Assembly: GCA_003991915.1 (NCBI GenBank)
Contig: RQTK01000670.1
Coordinates: 37,473 to 101,472, forward strand
DNA from: Elysia chlorotica
Lineage: Eukaryota > Mollusca > Gastropoda > Plakobranchidae
DNA: 64,000 bases
Direction: 5' to 3'
The notes under the pieces are model-generated. The model was not told where the DNA came from and did not search any database. It worked only from the letters and a program-made list of their open reading frames with translations. Positions 59,334-64,000 of the stretch are shown here, one piece after another. How positions within the stretch are numbered: the first letter of the stretch is position 1; each line of letters begins with the position of its first letter. Both the position numbers and the translations under genes were made by a program.

Positions 59334-61537
59334 CTGCTGTTATTGTTATTGCTATTGTTATTGCCAATATCAGACATGCATTAGATTTATTAACTCTTTA
59401 TCAAATGGATGATTTAAAGAACCATTTTCTTGCCATGAATGCAAAACTAAATTTCTCTTATTTTCGAAACTCTTGCCAGGGCTACATCTTGTTCGACAGC
59501 ATGTGGCGGGTGGAGGATGGACATTGTGGTGGTCTCATTGTCATGAACCCACTGAATGGGCGACTAAGAGTCTTACACACATACCAGGTGCCAAACAACA
59601 CTTGGCGCAGGTCAGTCTTGTTGGATAATTTTGCCAGCAGTACTCATGAAATTTTTAGGGTATCTCTAAAATTCATAACTTCTGAACCGATAAAGATGGA
59701 ATAAAAATTTAGGAGATTTCACAACCTTCTCTTTTTATCTTTCAACTAAAATGTCTACACTCATTGCTTACATGCACGCCATGTGACTCTGCTGAGTTAA
59801 ACAGCAGACAAGGGTGGTGTGATGGTGATATGGTTAGATTATCAGCTTCCGAAGCAGGAGGTCGGGGTTCAAGCTCTGCTTTGAGGGTCCTTGATTTTCC
59901 TTACTACTTGGGTTGGTGTCAATACATTGTGATTGGCCAAGTCTTGCGTATCCTGTTCTGCGGACCTGTTCATTAAAAAGCAATCTTTTTAAAAACAGAC
60001 AAGCCATGTGGTAGCTGATTAGATTAAAAGTTGTATCGTTTTAACAATTATATTGATAGCCTTTTTATCAACACCCCCTCCCCCGGGCTAAAATAACGTG
60101 TGGCAAGAAAAATAATAGCAACCAACCATTTCTTAATCCTAGATGTGTTTACGTCCGATTTTAGGTTGCTTGTGTAGTGTTGCGACCGATATGATCGGCC
60201 ATAAATTTAAAGAGGGTTTATTTTATGGCTAACACTGCCTAATAAATGGAAACTATTCCTATACGCTTAAAGAAGAGTTTCACTTCCTTCCAGTGTTGTT
60301 TTGAATGCAAATTTGAAGGATAACAGCTGTTTTCATCTCATACTTTATTTACCTGTTGACAATCGATTTTCTCTTGAAAGCCACAATCTCTAGCAATATC
60401 TGACCAAGGAGCAGGTCCATCAGAAAAAAAATTACTTACTCGATAGCAAGTTTTAGATGTCCTAGATGGTAAGAGTAATAATGATTTTGATCTTGTCAGT
60501 GATGATGGTGGTGATAGATCTTGTAGTGAGAGTGAAGGCGAGGAGCCAGTAGTTAAATCTAGATCTAGACCTAGTAAGCCGGTGCCAAGAGCAGTTGAGC
60601 TAGAAGTAGATAGAAACGGAGATGTAGGTCTAGATCTAGATGTAGATTTAGTTGATGAAGAGACCTGAATAATCATGCCAGCTCAGTACCCAAACTACTT
60701 GTGCATGTTTTTCACATGTTATTCTTTTGTGTTGGCAATGGTCAGAGAGAAAACTTAGGATCTTTCTTGAAGTTTATGTTCACTTTTTCTGTTGCATGAA
60801 TCTGATGCAGCTGGTTCATTCTTGGTTTGAGGGTATTAGACCTATACATTTCATGAAAGCTGAATAAATTCTCTACACCTTTTATTATTATCATTTGGAG
60901 CTAAACATGTTGGTTTCCAAGTTATTTGATGACAAAACAGATATTTTTTAGGAAAGAAACATGACATTGTGTTTGGTACCGAAAACCGCTTCAAAATTTT
61001 CTACACCCTTTCAGCTTTAAAAAAAATGTATAGGTTTTATGGTTTAGAAAAAATTTGTGCTGCCTCCCAGTCCATTTTATGACTCCTATATAAATCACAA
61101 AATATAGCCCAACACCGCACGCTAAATACTAGTGACACTTGTAGGGTTAAAGGAACAATCAGGACCCTAACTCTTGATCACCCAACGGAGAGTATGGGAA
61201 AAACTTTAGGCCTTTGCTCTCTTAAAAAAAAAAAGATTCATACTTCAAATCAAAGTAAAACTTGAGTGTTATGTGTCAGTTATCTTTTCATTTTTAAAAC
61301 TTTGTTTCCAACAGAGTGGATAGTTTCACACCAGAGGGCCAGCTTCTGTCCGCGGTGGGCAGCCAAGGGTCGCTCTGTCTGTGGGACAGGAATACTGGCA
61401 AGTTGCTGGGTAGCACTAAATCCAACATGACCACCTGCGCATCGCTTTCTATATCGGAAGGATCCGTCGCCAACTTACTTGTTGGTGAAATCCATGGTTG
61501 TCTCCATATCTATTCAGCTTTGAAATCTTCAGCCTGA
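48553..61537 (+). CDS. PALB2: PALB2, partner and localizer of BRCA2 (9 coding exons)
   Basis: Exons: 48553-48573, 49279-49338, 49919-54151, 54758-54928, 55823-55992, 56494-56724, 58743-58833, 59480-59610, 61315-61537. They join in phase to 5,331 nt, 1,776 aa plus TGA (human 1,186). Residues about 8-50 form the N-terminal basic coiled coil (MIQKLQEMKKEVARKQKKLE then RARRAARVKAHVRKK), which aligns with the human segment that dimerises and binds BRCA1. Residues 28-1438 come from one giant exon, low-complexity and Ser/Lys-rich. Residues about 1439-1776 are the WD40-like beta-propeller (SQDAVVSLLCG, KACLIPGLSRVAVLVTGWL, GALITLSYDQRLIIW, GGLIVMNPLNGRLRVLHTY, LLSAVGSQGSLCLWDRNTGK, LLVGEIHGCLHIYSA), which in vertebrates docks BRCA2, RAD51 and RNF168-marked chromatin partners. 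PALB2 couples BRCA1 to BRCA2-RAD51 loading in homologous recombination. The tiny first exons, exon order and terminal propeller match the vertebrate gene. The ATG is the first in frame before the exon-1 donor (AAG|GTTGGT). Confidence 0.94.
49919..54151 (+). CDS. PALB2: PALB2 giant coding exon 3 (4,233 nt, 1,411 codons)
   Basis: The acceptor TTTCACAG|AGAGCC joins KKLE to RARRAARVK. The exon is open throughout. The middle is disordered-looking, rich in Ser, Asn, Lys and Glu, and holds a basic cluster VRRRSRRISDARPF (about residue 728) and Ser/Pro-rich stretches near the end (SPITPVVNA-like, RKSISFTSTPIPKPEKRPR) that could be phosphorylation or chromatin-binding sites; this is inference. It ends TTC CAG followed by GCAAGT, a GC donor. 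Reading into the intron adds only six residues (ASLSLI) before a stop. Confidence 0.92.
54152..55822 (+). other. PALB2: PALB2 introns 3 and 4, no gene seen
   Basis: Intron 3 (54152-54757) is GC-AG; intron 4 (54929-55822) is GT-AG. Both are AT-rich with no recognisable repeat or frame. Confidence 0.7.
56790..56985 (+). repeat. PALB2: Two partial, decayed copies of the end of PALB2 exon 6 within intron 6
   Basis: The end of exon 6 (56675-56724, AAGGATGGTGCACTCATCAC to GATAATATG, then GTGAGAG) recurs at about 56803-56868 (diverged; the Trp codon reads TAG) and at about 56909-56985 (close copy; TTG in place of TGG). Both carry donor-like GTGAGAG and some following intron (GAGTTT), so the duplicated unit crossed the exon-intron boundary. 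Neither has an upstream acceptor or the first part of the exon. Confidence 0.9.
57000..57760 (+). other. PALB2: PALB2 intron 6, unidentified insert-like sequence
   Basis: A less AT-rich patch (about 57170-57480; TCTCGC and GTCCCGC repeats on the plus strand) contains a 91-codon minus frame (57160-57435). I recognise no domain. It may be part of a decayed transposon. Confidence 0.35.
57762..57812. repeat. (CT)n microsatellite
   Basis: An uninterrupted CT run of about 51 bases in PALB2 intron 6. The polySL frames over it are artefacts. Confidence 0.97.
57817..58036. repeat. Direct tandem duplication, 110-bp period, two copies
   Basis: Copies begin CCACGTAAATTCAATG at 57817 and 57927 and end TTTCTCTCTTGATGAC. 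They are identical by eye except for one base (TTCCACTTTT versus TTCCTCTTTT). Confidence 0.96.
58037..58742 (+). other. PALB2: Rest of PALB2 intron 6, nothing seen
   Basis: AT-rich sequence with no frames or repeats of note. It ends at the acceptor TTCTTCAAG before GAGTTCTAG. Confidence 0.6.
59231..59330 (+). repeat. Compound trinucleotide microsatellite (ATT)n-(AGT)n-(AGC)n
   Basis: About 23 bases of ATT, 18 of AGT and 59 of pure AGC/CAG follow one another in PALB2 intron 7, ending about 150 bases before exon 8. The AGT step looks like the mutational bridge between ATT and AGC. The polyA/polyV frames over it are artefacts. Confidence 0.97.
59611..61314 (+). other. PALB2: PALB2 intron 8
   Basis: It holds a tRNA-like SINE (59813-59975) and a region (about 60440-61150) in which one plus frame reads an acidic, serine-rich segment (NNDFDLVSDDGGDRSCSE). 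The right limit has GTAGGGTTAA at 61141-61150, which recalls a TTAA-targeting (piggyBac-like) element end; a matching left end was not found. No complete gene is present. Confidence 0.5.
59813..59975 (+). mobile_element. tRNA-like SINE in PALB2 intron 8
   Basis: The head has the A-box-like GATGGTGATATGGTTAGA and B-box-like GGTCGGGGTTCAAGCTC, followed by TACTACTTGGGTTGGTGTCAA and TGTGATTGGCCAAG. These correspond in order to the middle blocks of the SINE at 18705-18965. Diverged and 3'-truncated. Confidence 0.6.
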
Positions 61538-61980
61538 TTATTGCAGATGTTGGAACTGAGAAGAACACTCAATCAAACTCTAGTGATTTTTGTGTTTATC
61601 ATTCCTGCACTAATTCACAATCACATTTGTCAGAAATTCTGTTACATTCCAGAGTTGAAATGTAAAGAAAAAAATAGCGTGAATTGCTTTTGTTTTTCTT
61701 CAAATAAAGATAATTTGATGAAGCCAGTGTTGCAAAATATAAAATCTGCATTTTCACATTTTTTGTGGAATTGATAAAATTTTATTTTGAATGTATATGA
61801 TTTACGAATGTAAATATTCCAATTATTCAATTGATAAAACTCAGAAGTTTCATACTTTGACATACTATTATAGTATAAAAAATATATAACTGAGATAAAT
61901 AGGAGCTACCATAAAAGTGTATTTTTGTTGAAAAAAATTGTTTCACACCTTTGAATAAAAAAAGTATATTTTCTGCCCAT
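61538..61980 (+). terminator. PALB2: PALB2 3' UTR with candidate polyadenylation signals
   Basis: After the stop at 61535-61537, AATAAA occurs at 61703-61708 and 61954-61959, the latter followed by an A-rich stretch. Either could end the transcript. Confidence 0.55.
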
Positions 61981-62197
61981 CTATTTTGAAGCTATTTAAA
62001 GCCTTTTGTGATAAATATTGGTCTTTCTTATGGTGGTGCTGAATTTCTCTTGTTTTCTACAAAAATACCACAATTTTTTGATTTTTGCTTCATTGATGAG
62101 TTGTTCAAACTTGATGCAAGTTCTGTGATACTCGTATACTGTAGCCATTTTCAGTAAAAATCACTTACCTTGTGCTTGTCCAATTGCGTCTTCTACT

Positions 62198-62345
62198 CGG
62201 TGCTAGTATAATGTGATCGGTTGAGACAGGATTCTAGGTCTCTCCGCACTGTCTCTGTGTGGCAGCACGTAAAATTGTCAAACATTGATCTTAGGGCTTG
62301 TCCACAATATAGCCTACATGGTGCTGATTCTAGATGCGAAGCAAC
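62198..62345 (+). mobile_element. SINE tail fragment
   Basis: It starts AGTATAATGTGATCGGTTGAGACAGG and runs through TGTGGCAGCACGTAAAATTG and CCACAATATAGCCTACATGG to a decayed GATGCGAAGCAAC end. It matches the fragment at 18966-19105 in order and truncation point. Confidence 0.7.
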
Positions 62346-64000
62346 AAACGGACCTTGTAAAATTTTTATTTTTCAAAAAGATTTCTGGGCTTCAATGCTT
62401 AAAAAGGCATATGAATTACTGGTACACTGTCAATGCTAGACATTTCTGACAAACAGAAATTCGGATTTTAGGTGTCTAGATATGGAAGCTCAAATTCTCT
62501 TTAAATGATAATAAAAAAAATTCCTCTGCCAACTGTCTGAATTTTTTCTCCTAAAATTTGTATATGAATCTCATCCAATTTCACCACGTAAAAGAGCTAT
62601 ATGGACCGATTTCATATACATTTCAGCATAGTGTGTATAAAATATTTATTCTTAATATTTAGTTAATGAAATGATGTTTTTAACAACATATTGCATCAAA
62701 TCTATTTTTGGCATCTCTGGAGAAGTTATTACAGGTGTGCAAGGTTAGTGAGGTTTTACAAGCATATACATATACATGCATAACCTGTTCTCGCCAGCAT
62801 GTTGAGAGTTCATCAGTGCTAACCAAGACTATAAAGTAGGTGTAATCAAATGTACAAATTTCACAGATACATAAAGCCTGTATATGGCAATCCTTTAAAA
62901 AATATCAACAAAAAGAGAGAGAGAAGGGGGTGGGGGGTATGTATTTACATGTTTCATGTATGTGCATTATTTCGTTAAACAATTTACACGTGTTAATGTA
63001 TTGAATTCATTAATCAAAGAAGTTATTTTATTGTTATAAAAAACTCCTAGTTTCAATCTCAATTATTTCTTTTATGTTGCATAGCTTTGTTAATCTCTGT
63101 CATTTATAACGTACAAATTATTGACTTTTCCTTTCTCGTTCTTTCTCTGCCTCACTGTTTTTCTATTTATATAATTTTAACTCTAGACATTGTTAGTTCT
63201 CATTTTGTATACCTTTCTTTTCTCTTTTATATTGTACTTAATTTTCTTTTATATTTATTAAATCATACATCTGATTTCTGTATTTCTCTCTTTTAAATTT
63301 TAATTTATATTTTATACATCTTTTTTTCTCTCCAAATGTGTTGTCCAATAAATGCTTAAGAAAAGCCTCTGTGTTTTGTATTGTTTTGCAATTTATTGAG
63401 CTGGATTATACTTTCCTTTTTTTGTTGCTGTTGTGTATCATGCATACAGCAAGAGGCAGCTGGAAATTGAATAAAATATTCTAAAAAAATCTGCGATATT
63501 TAATACAAATTTACTTTCGTGCCATAATGGGCCTTTAAGTTTTAGGACAGACTATTTTGCAATTTAGGTTTTGTCCTATATGATAACACACTGGGGCTTT
63601 TTTCAGTCTTATACCACCTTTGCAACATTTTTCTCACCAAAAAATTAATGAGGATACCACAACTTTTGAATTTTTCATAGTGAGCGGTCCAAAATTTTTT
63701 CTTCCCATTTGCAAAAGTCTGAAGCTTTTTCACATTTTCTTTTTTGTTTTCACTTCTGAACAAAAAAGTTTTACTTCCAATATATGACTAAACCTAGTTC
63801 TGGCAAGTCTACAGTGTGATGTTTTTTTATATTGCGCTTTTCAGCTTGTTATAATGGTCCTCTTGCGTTCTGAAACTGAAACTGAAATTCGGAAACAAAT
63901 CTTTTTGAAAAGAAATATGAACAGAAATAATCACATGATCAGCGCTCTGGAAATAGGACACACGCAAGATTAAGGGTGCTGCATGTTTTTCAGTGTGGCC
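62346..64000. other. Downstream flank, no gene seen
   Basis: AT-rich, with pyrimidine-rich stretches (about 63100-63330) and a short purine tract (62915-62940). Frames at 63087-63296 and 63542-63763 are low-complexity and show no domain. Confidence 0.55.

Noticed and set aside
59213..59704. 163-codon frame with polyL/polyV/polyA start
   Set aside because: The first part is translation of the trinucleotide repeat; only the 59480-59610 portion is real, as PALB2 exon 8.
1..64000. CRISPR array, prokaryotic operon, phage or integrated virus
   Set aside because: All tandem repeats found are contiguous minisatellites or segmental copies without spacers. Genes have introns and poly(A) signals, and no viral structural or replication genes were seen; the only RT is a LINE fragment.

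Overview
The window is eukaryotic nuclear DNA: AT-rich, with small exons in long introns, GT-AG (and some GC-AG) splice sites, polyadenylation signals, microsatellites and tRNA-derived SINEs. The three genes match animal proteins. The repeat landscape (SINEs ending in a GTTGGACGTTAAAC-like tail, frequent TACATGTA and AGATCTAG palindromes) suggests a mollusc, most likely a gastropod; this taxonomic call is inference. There are no operons, CRISPR arrays or prokaryotic features.

Layout. (1) 1-7.5 kb: upstream DNA with a possible 5' non-coding exon near 1.5-1.6 kb and a repeat cluster at 3.2-5.25 kb (SINEs plus a GC-rich foldback element in a tandem duplication). (2) 7.59-29.78 kb, + strand: a complete CCAR1 (CARP-1) gene with 23 coding exons, about 1,174 aa, covering an S1-like domain, a polyQ tract, an RS-rich stretch, the DBC1/CARP1 inactive nudix-like domain, SAP, acidic/basic linkers, an EF-hand-like region and a C-terminal coiled coil. 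(3) 30.6-33.5 kb: convergent intergenic DNA with a 275-bp tandem duplication. (4) 33.9-41.25 kb, - strand: a complete GHITM (Bax-inhibitor-1 family, mitochondrial) gene of 340 aa. Its second coding exon lies in a 1.5-kb tandem duplication and so is present twice. A 5' UTR exon is likely near 42.9 kb. (5) 43-48.5 kb: intergenic DNA with a 215-bp-armed inverted repeat, a decayed hAT/ZMYM1-like transposase and short AGATCTAG-rich tandem repeats. (6) 48.55-61.54 kb, + strand: a complete PALB2 gene with 9 coding exons, 1,776 aa, made of an N-terminal coiled coil, one very large 4.2-kb exon and a C-terminal beta-propeller. (7) 61.5-64 kb: PALB2 3' UTR and AT-rich flank.

The genes are not one pathway. 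CCAR1 is a nuclear co-activator, GHITM a mitochondrial inner-membrane protein and PALB2 the BRCA1-BRCA2 bridging factor of homologous recombination. The points most worth a second look are structural: the duplicated frame-breaking GHITM exon, intronic partial copies of a PALB2 exon, GC-AG introns at informative places (read-through at PALB2 intron 3 would remove the BRCA2-binding propeller), a foldback element whose second copy has lost its centre, and the long hairpin at 43.3-43.8 kb. Exon limits were read by eye from splice consensus and frame continuity and may be off by 1-2 bases.
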